A stretch of DNA of 64,000 nucleotides, from NCBI GenBank assembly GCA_051251645.1, contig JBPOEY010000002.1, forward strand, positions 124,001 through 188,000, in the 5' to 3' direction. A program made the position numbers and the translations under genes. The notes beneath the pieces are model-generated. The model saw only the letters and a program-made list of their open reading frames with translations, had not been told where the DNA came from and made no database searches. Below, one piece after another: positions 27,103 through 37,400 of this stretch. Position 1 is the stretch's first letter. Each line of letters begins with the position of its first letter. The stretch is from Litorimonas sp051251645 (lineage in GTDB: Bacteria > Pseudomonadota > Alphaproteobacteria > Caulobacterales > Maricaulaceae).

Positions 27103-28958
27103 GACTTAACGCTGAACGTCGCGGCTCGGTAATCAATGGCCGTGCGCCCGCCGACCGTGTCGCGGTAGCGCACGCCCGACAGCTCGCCGCCCAACCAACG
27201 ATCCAACGCCGCCGTATCCGGCCAGCCAGCCCAATAAGTCAGCGATCCGTTCGATAGTCGAACGGGACGACCGTCCGCATCAGCCTCAACCACAGCCCAA
27301 TCGCTGTCTACCCGTTCACGCCAAATCTGTACCGCGCCGCCATCCGGCAAAGCGACAGGCGCGTCCGCGCGCAGTGTTTCGACCGCTGTGACTTTTAGAC
27401 CGGGTAAACCCGGCGGCAATGTGTCTGGAATCCTGAAGTCTTCTGTGCGCGATCCCGTTCGCGGACCGATTATCACGTCCCCCGCAAAGGTCTCGACAGC
27501 CGCGCGTAAATCATCCGCCCAGGCAAATAGCCCCGGAATAAAGACCTGCTCATAATCACCAAAATCATCCGTGGTCGGCGACAGAATATCAACGGACTGC
27601 CCGGCCCGACGCAGACCGCAATAAACCTCATACACCAGCCGGAAATAATCGAATTGCTCGTCCTGCGGCTGCACCTCCCACGCCCATTGCGACGCGTAAT
27701 CAAAGACAATGGCAACGCGCGCAGGCTTCGCGGATAAGACCGGCATTGCCGCCAGCTCTTTGGCGAGCGCCGCAACCTCATGCCCGCCTTCGGACAATTC
27801 CCCGTCGAGACGCAGTAAACCCGCATGGTTCTGTTCTTGCGCCATCGGGGCCTGTCGCCAGCGAAAGAAACAAACCACTTCGGCCCCATGCGCGAACGCT
27901 TCGAGCGCCCAGAGCCGGACCATGCCCGCCGCAGGTTCAGGATTATGCGGCGCCCAGTTCACGGGTCCCGGCTGTTGCTCCATCACCCACCAACGGCCTT
28001 TCCCGACGGCACGGTAAAGGTCGTGGTGAAAAGCTTGGAAGTCCGGGTCACCGCAACGACGGTGGTCGCGTTTGAAATCATCTGAGCGGTCCGAGCGGTC
28101 TTCCAAAAAGCCGAGCGGATAGCTGTCCCATGTCGCAATATCGAGATCCGCGCCGACAGCGAAATGATCAAAGTCGGTAGTCCGCCCCATATAATTATGC
28201 AGGATGGGGGCGTCCGTCCAGGGCCGTAGCGCCTCCAGCTGAACGGCATTAAGCGCCACGACTTCATCCGAGGCAAAGCGCCGGAAATCCATTGCGTGGG
28301 CGGGATTGGGTTCTGTCACGGTCAGGTTAGGCAAATCAATTTGGTCAAAGCGCTGATAGTCCATCGACCAGAATATATTGCCCCAACGGTTATTTAATTC
28401 TGCGACCGTTTTATATTTATTTTGCAGCCAATCTTGGAACGCGTCACGGGCGATGGGGCTGTAGGATATCGTCGTATCGTGACAGCCATATTCATTATCA
28501 AGCTGCCACGCGTGCACGTGGGGGTTGCGTCCATAACGCTGGCCGAGAATCGTCGTGATACGCGCACATTCACCCCGGTAAGCGGCGTGGGAAAAATCAT
28601 AGTGACGCCGCGACCCAAAGCCGCGCGGACGACCGTCGACGTCCCACGCCAGCATGTCGGGATAGCGGTCCAGCATCCAGCGCGGCGGCGTTGCCGTCGG
28701 AGTCGACATAATGACTTTAAGGCCCGCCTTGCCGAGCGTCTCAATTGCGCGATCCAGCCAGCCCCAACGGAACGCCTCTGGCTCGGGCTCAATCCGGCTC
28801 CACGCAAATTCCCCAATCCGAACCCAGCTCAGCCCCATGTTCACCATGCGCATCGCATCCTCCGCCCACATCGCTTCCGGCCAATGCTCGGGATAATAGC
28901 AAACGCCCAGAGCGGGATGAGGAAGAAGTGCGGGCTTATGACTATTTGAGGGCGACAC
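27099..28958 (-). CDS. GH42 beta-galactosidase
   Basis: This intracellular-type glycoside hydrolase (619 residues) opens with GVCYYPEHWPEAMWAEDA, a GH42 hallmark. The acid/base Glu is in WQLDNEYG (near 156) and the nucleophile Glu probably in WWVMEQQPGPVNW (near 328). A trimerisation-like middle domain and a beta-rich C-terminus follow. No signal peptide is seen. The start codon is GTG at 28958. It is divergent from galT and galK, so the three form a galactoside-use locus: galactose released here would be phosphorylated by GalK and passed to GalT. Confidence 0.92.
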   Translation of the reverse strand: MSPSNSHKPALLPHPALGVCYYPEHWPEAMWAEDAMRMVNMGLSWVRIGEFAWSRIEPEPEAFRWGWLDRAIETLGKAGLKVIMSTPTATPPRWMLDRYPDMLAWDVDGRPRGFGSRRHYDFSHAAYRGECARITTILGQRYGRNPHVHAWQLDNEYGCHDTTISYSPIARDAFQDWLQNKYKTVAELNNRWGNIFWSMDYQRFDQIDLPNLTVTEPNPAHAMDFRRFASDEVVALNAVQLEALRPWTDAPILHNYMGRTTDFDHFAVGADLDIATWDSYPLGFLEDRSDRSDDFKRDHRRCGDPDFQAFHHDLYRAVGKGRWWVMEQQPGPVNWAPHNPEPAAGMVRLWALEAFAHGAEVVCFFRWRQAPMAQEQNHAGLLRLDGELSEGGHEVAALAKELAAMPVLSAKPARVAIVFDYASQWAWEVQPQDEQFDYFRLVYEVYCGLRRAGQSVDILSPTTDDFGDYEQVFIPGLFAWADDLRAAVETFAGDVIIGPRTGSRTEDFRIPDTLPPGLPGLKVTAVETLRADAPVALPDGGAVQIWRERVDSDWAVVEADADGRPVRLSNGSLTYWAGWPDTAALDRWLGGELSGVRYRDTVGGRTAIDYRAATFSVKS

Positions 28959-29035
28959 ATTGGGCTTCTAGACCGTCGCGATTGCTGACGCATCTTAAAT
29001 GGTCATTCGCGCCGCAATAGATTATCGAGCCCGCA

Positions 29036-30118
29036 ATGACGTCACCTCTTCAAATTTCGTCCCTCGCTGGACAGCCCGTTTATCGCCGCGATTACACCAA
29101 GGCCGATGGACGCCCGCTGCGCCTTTATGGCTATGCGCCGCACACAGAAACAGCGCTGCCCGAAACAGGCGGCGAGGTCGCCAAAGGCGGTGAGCTGCGT
29201 TGGCATCCGCTACGGCGCGAATGGAATATGTATGCGCCGCATCGGCAAAACCGCACCTTCAAACCCTCTGCTGCAGATGATCCGTTGTCCCCGTCAAAAC
29301 CGGGCGAGCCGGACACGGAAATCCCCTTCACGGATTTCGAACTGGCGATATTTGAGAATAAATTCACCAGCCTGCACCGCGACGCGCCCGCGCCAACCTC
29401 AGAGTCTAAGCTTGGCACTGAAACCTCTGACGCCAAAGGGCATTGCGACGTTGTTGTTTATACACCTGAACAGACCGGCAGTTTATATACCGTGGGGCAA
29501 GCCAAAAGACGTTTACTTCTCGCCGCATGGAATGACCGTTATGCGGACTTATTCGCACAAGGCTGCAAATTTGTCCTTCCGTTCGAGTCGCGGGGCGACG
29601 CAGTCGGCGTAACATTGCACCATCCGCACGGACAAATTTATGCCTTTCCCATCGTCCCACAAGTACAAGTGAATGCCGCGTTCGCATTTCAACACGATTA
29701 TGGTCTCGATCGGCATATGGCTGGCGTTATCGGAACCTATGGAGTCGCGGAAGCGGGCGGCATTGACGCCGTCTGCCCGCCCTTTGCGCGCTTCCCTTAC
29801 GAGACGTGGCTGGTTCCGCGCCGCGCGGTTAAAGGTCCTTGGGAGTTTACCGAGGATGAGGCGGACGGTTTCGCGCATCTGCTCGGCGATATGACCCGGC
29901 GTTATGATGCGCTGTTTGGACAGGCAACGCCTTATATGCTGTCGCTCCATGCTGCGCCTGTCGGATTTGAGGATCGCTGGCAATTTAGCGCGCAGTTCTA
30001 CCCGCTGATGCGCGCGCCGGGGCGAATTAAATATCTCGCCTCGGTCGAGCAATCGACGGGAGTGTTTACCGTCGACGTCATGCCGGAGAGCGCCGCGCGA
30101 GAGCTTCGCGCGATATGA
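29036..30118 (+). CDS. galT: galactose-1-phosphate uridylyltransferase
   Basis: GalT swaps uridylyl between UDP-glucose and galactose-1-phosphate in the Leloir pathway. The 360-residue protein has the catalytic HHPHGQIYAFP motif (near 195-204), whose central His is uridylylated. Further support comes from the segment LRWHPLRREWNMYAPHRQNR and the FENKF segment. The stop overlaps the galK start as ATGA. galE, a mutarotase and a galactose transporter are not in this window. Confidence 0.94.
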   Translation: MTSPLQISSLAGQPVYRRDYTKADGRPLRLYGYAPHTETALPETGGEVAKGGELRWHPLRREWNMYAPHRQNRTFKPSAADDPLSPSKPGEPDTEIPFTDFELAIFENKFTSLHRDAPAPTSESKLGTETSDAKGHCDVVVYTPEQTGSLYTVGQAKRRLLLAAWNDRYADLFAQGCKFVLPFESRGDAVGVTLHHPHGQIYAFPIVPQVQVNAAFAFQHDYGLDRHMAGVIGTYGVAEAGGIDAVCPPFARFPYETWLVPRRAVKGPWEFTEDEADGFAHLLGDMTRRYDALFGQATPYMLSLHAAPVGFEDRWQFSAQFYPLMRAPGRIKYLASVEQSTGVFTVDVMPESAARELRAI

Positions 30119-31179
30119 TTGAAGCCCTATTCCAAGAGACCTTCGAAACAGCCCCAGACATTGTTGTTTTCACGCCTGGACGGGTTAACTTAATTGGCGA
30201 ACATACGGATTATAATGGCGGCTGGGTGCTTCCAACCGCGCTCACTTTGGGGGTCAATCTCGCAGCCTCCCCGCGGACCGACGGGCGGATCCACATTCGG
30301 TCTGATAAATTCGACGGTCTAGCCATTCGGCCCATGAATGACCCGGCCAATGGTCATTGGTCAGATTACATTGTTGGCGCGTTGCAACTGGCGCGGGCTG
30401 AAGGCTTTGGCCCGAACGGGGCCGACATCGCCGTCATGACCACGCTGCCGTTCGGAGCGGGGATTTCATCCTCCGCCGCTGTGACGGTCGGGGCGCTGAG
30501 AGCCGCCCGCGATCTCGAAAGCGGTGACCAGTCTGAGACCCAAATCGCCGTCTTCGCGCGTCGCGTTGAGAATGATTTTATTGGCATGCCGTGCGGAATT
30601 ATGGATCAAATGGCCGTCGCAATTTCCCGTCCCGGACAAGCGCTATCGCTCAATACAAAAACGCTCGATTATGCGGTCATCGACTTACCCGACACGCATC
30701 ACATGGCCGTCGTTCATTCCGGCGTGTTCCGACAGTTGAATGAAGGACGCTATAAAATCCGCAAGGAAGAATGCGACGTGATCAAAGCCGTGCTCGGTCA
30801 TAATGATCTCTGCTTGATGAGCAACGACGAGTTTGCGTCCCTTGGGCCTCTTGACCCGACCCTGATCCGTCGCGCGCGGCATTGCATGATGGACCACCGC
30901 CGGACCCTCGCCGCAACGGAGACACTCCGACAGGGCGATATGACAGGATTTGGCCAATTGATGAATGACAGCCACATCTCCATGCGGGATGATTTCGAGA
31001 TTACGGTTCCTGCAGTCGACACGCTGGTCGCCGACGCGCAAGCCTTTGGCGCGACCGGAGCGCGCATGACGGGCGGCGGCTTTGGCGGCTGCATTGTCGC
31101 ATGCGTCGATAAAAAACACTTAGATAGCTGGCGAGACCGCTTGCTCACCGCGCACCCTGACGCCTTCTGGGTGTGTTAA
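30115..31179 (+). CDS. galK: galactokinase
   Basis: GalK phosphorylates galactose at C1 with ATP. The 354-residue protein shows all GHMP/galactokinase motifs: PGRVNLIGEHTDYNGGWVLP (about 20-39), the ATP loop LPFGAGISSSAAVTVG (near 110), CGIMDQMA, and GARMTGGGFGGCIVA near 315. It is coupled to galT by an ATGA overlap and is the last gene of the galT-galK operon. Confidence 0.95.
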   Translation: MIEALFQETFETAPDIVVFTPGRVNLIGEHTDYNGGWVLPTALTLGVNLAASPRTDGRIHIRSDKFDGLAIRPMNDPANGHWSDYIVGALQLARAEGFGPNGADIAVMTTLPFGAGISSSAAVTVGALRAARDLESGDQSETQIAVFARRVENDFIGMPCGIMDQMAVAISRPGQALSLNTKTLDYAVIDLPDTHHMAVVHSGVFRQLNEGRYKIRKEECDVIKAVLGHNDLCLMSNDEFASLGPLDPTLIRRARHCMMDHRRTLAATETLRQGDMTGFGQLMNDSHISMRDDFEITVPAVDTLVADAQAFGATGARMTGGGFGGCIVACVDKKHLDSWRDRLLTAHPDAFWVC

Positions 31180-31270
31180 AAGCGGCAAAAGTCTGCGCTC
31201 TGACCGGACATGATATTAGTCTCGCCAGCGGGCTATATTGGTCACCATATCTGCAAAATAGTCTCGTGCC

Positions 31271-32767
31271 TTAGTCCAAATCAAGAGCATACCGGATGGC
31301 ATCATGAACATAGCTTTGCTCGACAACGCCTGAGACGATGAAGCTGCGGGGCCCTTTGGCATAGATCGCAACATCTTCGCCTGCATGGGTTTCCCCGCGC
31401 GTTGGCACCGTGGCCTGCTGACGGTAATCCGGGTCTAGCACGTCGGCTTCGTTCAACGCGGCGCGGGCGCCGTCAACCGCGCCGGGACCGTTGGCGTATC
31501 CGAGCGTCGTATAGGGTTTGCCGTCTTGGGCCATAGACAGCGCGCCGTCCTCAACGTCCTCATACGCATTCTGCCTGACCAGCCCCAAAATCGGATTACC
31601 GCGCTTGGGGTAGCCCGCGATGGTGAAGACATGAGAGTGGTCGGCGGTGACGATGATGGTCGTATCCGCGTCCGACGTCATCGCGTCAGCTTTTGCGACA
31701 GCCTCCGCAAACGCGACCGTATCGGACAGGGCGTTAAAGGCATTGCCCCAATGGTGCGCGTGATCAATGCGTCCGCCCTCGACCATCAGCACATAACCGT
31801 CGCCTTGGGCCGACAACAGCTCAATCGCCTTGGCCGTCAAATCCGCCAGTGACGGATCGGCGTCAGGTCCGGTGTTTGCGGCTGAGAATTTCAAATGGCT
31901 GGGTTCAAAAAGGCCCAACACACGCTCATCCCGCCCCGGCACCAGCGCGTCAAACCCGTCTGTATCAAAGACGACTTTGCCGTCTGGGTTTTTCATCTGC
32001 CAGGCATCGATCAGGCTGATACCATCCGTGCGGCGGCCCATTTGGTCCGGATAATCAGCCTGTACATCGATGTCGCGTTGGAAGGATCGGCGTCCGCCGC
32101 CCATGGCGACATCAATCATGTTGCTTTCGACAAATTGCGCCGCAATATCACCACACCCGCCCGCGCGCGCATCATCACTAAGCTCGCCGTCATATTCCCA
32201 ATTCCGCTCTGACGAATGGGCATAGGCGGCGGCCGGCGTCGCATGCGTAATCCGCGCCGATGAGACGAGGCCCAAGCGTAACCCGGCGTCGCTGGCGACA
32301 TCCCAAAAGGAGGTCAGCGCCCCGGCCTTCGCCGCCGCGCAATCACCGCGGCGAACCTCTGGACCGACCCCCAACACACCCGCACTTGTCTTGACGCCCG
32401 TATACATGGCCGTCGCTGTCCCGGCGGAATCCGGCACTTGCTGGTTGGTATTATAAGTTTTGGACAAAGCCGTGTGCGGGAAAGACTCCCATGATAATTG
32501 ATGTTCTTCGCCCGGCTTGCCGAGTCTCTGACCTTCAAAAATCCGCGCCGCCGTCACCGTCGAGACCCCCATGCCGTCGCCAATAAACAGGATGACGTTT
32601 TTTGCCGGAGTTTTGATCGGATTATAGGCGATCCGGGCCGCAAGCACCTCATTTTCCGCTTTAAACGTCGATTGTGATGTCACGGTTGAGGGTGTGCCTG
32701 CCGTAGCGCACGCGCTGAGTAAGAGCGTGGCGGACAGGGACAGGCTTGGGATGGAAAATTTCGTCAT
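31271..32767 (-). CDS. PhoA-type alkaline phosphatase, lipoprotein
   Basis: The enzyme removes phosphate from monoesters outside the cytoplasm. It has 498 residues with a lipoprotein signal (LLSAC, Cys near 19). The metal- and substrate-site motifs are VILFIGDGMGVSTV, VPDSAGTATAMYTGVK (nucleophile Ser near 113), VEGGRIDHAHH, TADHSHVF and GETHAGEDV. The VPDSAGTATA form is that of animal-like PhoA proteins rather than the E. coli VTDSAASATA form. It is the third gene behind the Pho box at 37733, after a TonB receptor and PhoD, which fits induction by phosphate starvation. Confidence 0.93.
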   Translation of the reverse strand: MTKFSIPSLSLSATLLLSACATAGTPSTVTSQSTFKAENEVLAARIAYNPIKTPAKNVILFIGDGMGVSTVTAARIFEGQRLGKPGEEHQLSWESFPHTALSKTYNTNQQVPDSAGTATAMYTGVKTSAGVLGVGPEVRRGDCAAAKAGALTSFWDVASDAGLRLGLVSSARITHATPAAAYAHSSERNWEYDGELSDDARAGGCGDIAAQFVESNMIDVAMGGGRRSFQRDIDVQADYPDQMGRRTDGISLIDAWQMKNPDGKVVFDTDGFDALVPGRDERVLGLFEPSHLKFSAANTGPDADPSLADLTAKAIELLSAQGDGYVLMVEGGRIDHAHHWGNAFNALSDTVAFAEAVAKADAMTSDADTTIIVTADHSHVFTIAGYPKRGNPILGLVRQNAYEDVEDGALSMAQDGKPYTTLGYANGPGAVDGARAALNEADVLDPDYRQQATVPTRGETHAGEDVAIYAKGPRSFIVSGVVEQSYVHDAIRYALDLD

Positions 32768-32790
32768 GCGGTCGCTCTCTGTTGAACTAG

Positions 32791-34386
32791 TTAGGCTTCA
32801 ATAACGCCGGGGTTACCGTTTTCGACAACCCATGTGCCACGCGTCGTCGCCCCGGCCTTCGGGTCATACACACTATCCATGGCGCGCAAGGTCGCCGTCC
32901 AACGGTCCTTTGTCACTTCCATAAAGGTGTGGCCGCGTTGACGGTCATCGAAGAATTTAATGTGTGGGTTATCCGGCAACATGCGCGAGAAGCGACCGTA
33001 GGCATAGCTATGCGCGGTGATGGATGTCGTCACAAACTCAGAGCCAACAACGGGCGAGGCTGGGTCATTAAAACGTGGCTTCAGATCCCCGACCCACCAG
33101 CTATGCATATCCCCGCCAAGCGAGACGAAATTCTTGGGCTTACGCTTCTCGACCATATCGAGAATGCGTTCGCGAGTCGGCGCGTAACCATCCCAACCAT
33201 CACTCCATGACGCGGGATTGCCGTCCCAATCAGTCTGGTTGAGGCGGGCAAATAAGGTTGGCTGCGCCAGCACTTCCCAGGTCGCGCCCGTCCGGCCGAT
33301 ACCGCGGAGCAAATCGCGTTCTTGCGCCATCCCCAACATGGAGCGTGTTGGGTCATTCAACTCCTCGCACGAGACGGCTCTTGCGCCGCCATCTTCTGGA
33401 ATTTGGCACGCTTGGTCATCGCGATATTGGCGCGCATCCGTCAAAGCAATCGCGAGCAGATCACCATATTGGAAATTGTCGTGGAAATGCATGTCCGGTC
33501 CACGCGGACGCGAGCGCGCCCGCACCGGCATATGTTCATAATAGGCCTGATAAGCGGCCGCACGACGGGCCCGAACCTCGGCCGGTGGCATATAGTTTTC
33601 ATCATTAAAGCCCGCATAATCATTAAAGCCCGCATAATCATTCACGACTTCATGATCATCCCAGATCATCAGCCACGGCGCCCGGCGATGCGCCTCTTGT
33701 AGGTGCGGATCGAGTTTATATTGCGCATGGAGGCGACGATAATCGGACAGGTCCATCGCGTCGACGGAGGTCTGGCGACGCACTTGTGGCCCCCAGCTGG
33801 CCTCATAAATATAGTCGCCCATATGTAAGATGAAGTCCGGGTCCATCGCCAACACATCATCATAGGTGTTAAAGAATCCCTGTTCGAAATGCTGACAGGT
33901 CACGACGCCAAACTTCACGCTATCTGTCGCCGCCATATAAGTCGGGGCCGTCTTGGCCATGCCCGTCGGGCTCGTCTGCCCATCCGCCATAAAGCGGTAA
34001 TAATATTGGCGCAGCGGCTTAAGACCGCTGATTTCGACATGGACACTATGCGCCCACGCCTCCACGGCCCGCTTGCGGCCGCGCTGGATGACTTTAGCAA
34101 AGCGCTCATCTTCCGCGACTTCCCAGTCCACATCGATTGACCCGGTCAGCGGCGTTTCCAGCGCCAACGGGTCCGGAATAATCCGCGTCCAGATCACGAA
34201 CCCGTCGGATAGCGGATCACCGCTGGCCACGCCGAGCGGAAACAGCGTGTCTTCGCCTAATGTCCCGCGCCCATACGCTAGCTTACCGGGTGCGGTCACA
34301 TTCGATGCGCCCGTTGTTGTTTGACACGCCACCAAACCCGCTGTGCCGGCCAGCGACGTCAAAAGTGTACGACGATCAAAAGTCAT
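32791..34386 (-). CDS. phoD: PhoD-type alkaline phosphatase/phosphodiesterase, Tat substrate
   Basis: PhoD enzymes hydrolyse phosphate mono- and diesters using Fe(III) and Ca. The 531-residue protein starts MTFDRRTLLTSLAGTAGLVA, a twin-arginine signal with Cys21 that may also be lipidated. Active-site motifs include VTCQHFEQGFFNTYDD, HMGDYIYE (near 190), WDDHEVVND (near 242) and SLGGDMHSWW. Right after the metal-binding WDDHEVVND segment there is a six-residue tandem duplication (NDYAGF twice), encoded by an exact 18-bp repeat. It lies between a TonB receptor and a PhoA-like phosphatase on the same strand. Confidence 0.92.
   Translation of the reverse strand: MTFDRRTLLTSLAGTAGLVACQTTTGASNVTAPGKLAYGRGTLGEDTLFPLGVASGDPLSDGFVIWTRIIPDPLALETPLTGSIDVDWEVAEDERFAKVIQRGRKRAVEAWAHSVHVEISGLKPLRQYYYRFMADGQTSPTGMAKTAPTYMAATDSVKFGVVTCQHFEQGFFNTYDDVLAMDPDFILHMGDYIYEASWGPQVRRQTSVDAMDLSDYRRLHAQYKLDPHLQEAHRRAPWLMIWDDHEVVNDYAGFNDYAGFNDENYMPPAEVRARRAAAYQAYYEHMPVRARSRPRGPDMHFHDNFQYGDLLAIALTDARQYRDDQACQIPEDGGARAVSCEELNDPTRSMLGMAQERDLLRGIGRTGATWEVLAQPTLFARLNQTDWDGNPASWSDGWDGYAPTRERILDMVEKRKPKNFVSLGGDMHSWWVGDLKPRFNDPASPVVGSEFVTTSITAHSYAYGRFSRMLPDNPHIKFFDDRQRGHTFMEVTKDRWTATLRAMDSVYDPKAGATTRGTWVVENGNPGVIEA
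33603..33638. repeat. 18-bp tandem duplication inside phoD
   Basis: Two identical copies of an 18-bp unit (33603-33620 and 33621-33638) keep the frame and duplicate the residues NDYAGF just after the PhoD metal-binding motif WDDHEVVND. A third partial unit (ND) follows. It looks like recent replication slippage. Confidence 0.85.
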
Positions 34387-34410
34387 GGGTATCTCTTTGA
34401 GCAAAGCGGA

Positions 34411-34439
34411 AACGAAAAAGGGAGGCATAAATGCCTCCC
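34411..34439 (-). terminator. intrinsic terminator between the TonB receptor and phoD
   Basis: On the minus strand GGGAGGCAT and ATGCCTCCC (34439-34431 and 34428-34420) form a 9-bp stem with a 2-base spacer, followed by TTTTTCG. It lies 34 bases beyond the receptor stop codon and before the phoD start, so it probably ends or attenuates the receptor transcript. phoD expression would then be read-through or depend on its own promoter. Confidence 0.8.
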
Positions 34440-34472
34440 TTCACCGTAAAACTCTTAATCACTGACTCGCAA

Positions 34473-37400
34473 TTAGAATTTGTACTGAATACCGACTTGT
34501 GCATTCCAAACAGAGGCACCTTGGCGCTCCAGCTCAGCGCGTTCAGAGAAGTCGTCAAAGACATACGCACCATTTTGAATGGACGCAGACACGGGCTGGC
34601 GGACATATTCGTACTGAACCCGCTCAACAACACCCCAGTCTTTGTTGATGAAGTTACCCACGTTGCGCATTGCAACGAAGACGGTCGTACGGTCCTGCTT
34701 ACGAAGGCCCGGCAATTCCTGCTCCAGTTTCAGATCAAAGAGTGTTGACCAACGGGATTGGAACGCATTGCGAGGCGCAATACCGCCCGCATATTCCGAC
34801 AAGCCCGTAACATCAAGATAGTCGAAGAAGCGGTTTGTATCAAACCCGGCCGCAAACGTGACGTTCGGGTCGTTCACACCTGTTGGAACATAGAGCAATG
34901 CGCCCGCATCATCGGCCCGGCTTTCGCGGATACCAAAGACGTCGTTACGACCATCTGTCGCGAAGGCGTAGGAGAAGGGCTGACCGGAACGACGTGTCCC
35001 GAACAAAGAGACTTTGGACGCGTAGTCACCAAAGATTTCTTTTTCCCACTTCAAACGCATTTTCGCGCTGTGCTCAGTTTCGAAGTTAGACGTTCCAACA
35101 GTTGCGTTCTGATAAGAGAAGCGGGCCGTGTCGGAATAGTTGGATGTCGCCGTAGAGGACGTCCCCTGACCAATGTCGTTCACATCGGCGTAGGTGTAGC
35201 TCATGAACAATCCGATATCACCAAAACGGGTTTCCCATTCTTTATCCGCTGAGACGGCGAAGAGGAGACTGTCACCCAAATCGACGCTTTCAACGACGAT
35301 GGCTTCTGGACCATTCTGTGTACAATCAAACACTGTCCGTCCGTCCGGCGAAACGCCGTCATCGACACAAGATTGGTCATACCAGTGCGGCGCGTCACGA
35401 TAATCATTGTAAAGCACGTCGGCGCTTAGCAACCAGCTATCGCCCAGGAACGGAATATCCGCATCAAAGGCGAAACCAAGGTTGGCCTTAAATGTTGTCG
35501 GGATTTCGAAATTCGGGTTCAGCGCGGCAACGAAACCGTCTGGAGCTGATGTTGCAAGTGTGTCCAGGACGTCAGCAGGAATGAAATTGCCTGTTGCGGC
35601 GTCCGGCGTTGTTGGCACGTTGATCGTACCGCGACGGAACACATCATCATTGGTCACGCCGTCATTGGAGTATGAGTTTGACAACCAGACAGATGGGGAC
35701 CCACCGGAGAAGACGCCCGCACCACCGCGAACACGCACCGTGTCCGTTGCATCCCAGTTAAACGAGAAGCGCGGCATGATCACGTCGAGCCCTTCAATAT
35801 CGATATTGTTGGAATAGCCGTAACGCAGTTGGAACAGCGGGTTCTGACGAATTTCGCCGGATGACCCGTAACGGTCGTAGCGCACACCAAGTTGAAGCGT
35901 CAGGTTATCGGTCGCGTCCCATGTGTCCTGGAAGTAAAGCGACGCCAGATCGTAACCCCAAAGGGCGCGGCGATCATCTTCGTTATTGGTGATGGCGTTT
36001 TCATATAGCAGTGTCGAGGCAACAGCATTTCCCAGATCATCGATGGATGAGAAGAAATACTGACCTTCCGCGCTTGGGGCGAAGAGGTTGTCGACATTAA
36101 CGTCTTCATATTCAAAACCGAGCTTGAACGTATGCTCACCCGCGAAATATTCCGCTTTGGCTTTCACTTGGAAGAATTCTTGGCTGAGCTCATTACCGTG
36201 ACGGAACGTGTCCGGACCCAATGTCAGGTTCGCACCTGTGCTGGTTCTGACAGCAAAGAGCGGGAATTCAGATCCACCCAAAGATTCTTGGCCCGTCTCT
36301 TGTGTTGTATAAGCGACTTTAAATTCAGTCGATAGGTTTGGTGTCCAGTCAGAGAAGACGTGACCAATATAGCTGTCGACTGTTTCAGTGCGATTATAAA
36401 AAGTAGACGATGTGCCGAGGACGTCAACACCGCGATCTGCGATGAACGAGCTACCGTTCGTTTGATTGATCGATGATCCTTCATTGCGCAAATATGTGAA
36501 TTTTGCGCGGTGGTCGTTGCTGATGTTCCAATCGAGGGAGACGAGATACTTTTCTTCCTCAACAGGCTGGATCGCAAATTCACCAATATCGAAATCATAA
36601 ACAGTCTGCATAATGTCTTGAATGCGCGTGAAATCCGCTTGTGTGACGTTACGCTCATTCAGAGCGCCGGAGCCGAGAGGACCATTAAGAAGCGAATCGG
36701 CTTCTTCATATTTTTCGTAAGCCCCAAAGAAGAACAGTTTGTCTTTAATGATCGGACCGCCAAGCGTTGCCGCATAGCTTTCTTCTTTAAAATCAAGATC
36801 AATATCACGGTCGCCAGACTTGCTGCCAGCCAAGCTATCATCCGCGTAGAAATAACCAAGCGAGCCGTGGAATTCATTGTCGCCGGACTTCGTAACAGCG
36901 TTGATTGTGCCGCCCGTAAAGCCGTTAAATTCTGTATCATAAGGCGCTGTTTCGATCGCGAGGGATTGAATAGCGTCATAAGGAATGGGTGAACGCTGTG
37001 TTGGGTAACCATTGGCGTTCAAACCAAACCGGTCATTCAAAGCAACACCGTCGACTGTCAGGGAGTTAAAGCGGTTGTTGGCACCGCCGATTGACAACTC
37101 TTTGTCGCCACGGCCTTGAACATTGACGCTCGCAAAGGGATCAAGCTGCGCCACATCTGTAATATCGCGGTCAATTGACGGGACGTCGTTGATCGCTTCA
37201 GCATCAAATGTCGTCGACAGACCTGTGTCGAGATAGGATTTTTGCAATACTGTGCCTGTTGCGATGACTTCATCCATTGGTTGACCTGTGATCAGATCGA
37301 TAGCGTAAGTCGAATCCAGTGAGATGAAGATGCCGTTCTGTGTGACTGTCTCAAAACCTTCGCCGCTGACGACAATCTCGTAAGGTCCGCCAACACGCAG

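Noticed and set aside
31271..32767. PhoA-like enzyme as a Thr-nucleophile (PhoK-type) phosphatase because of the TAT residues
   Set aside because: Alignment of VPDSAGTATA with known PhoA places Ser in DSA as the nucleophile.
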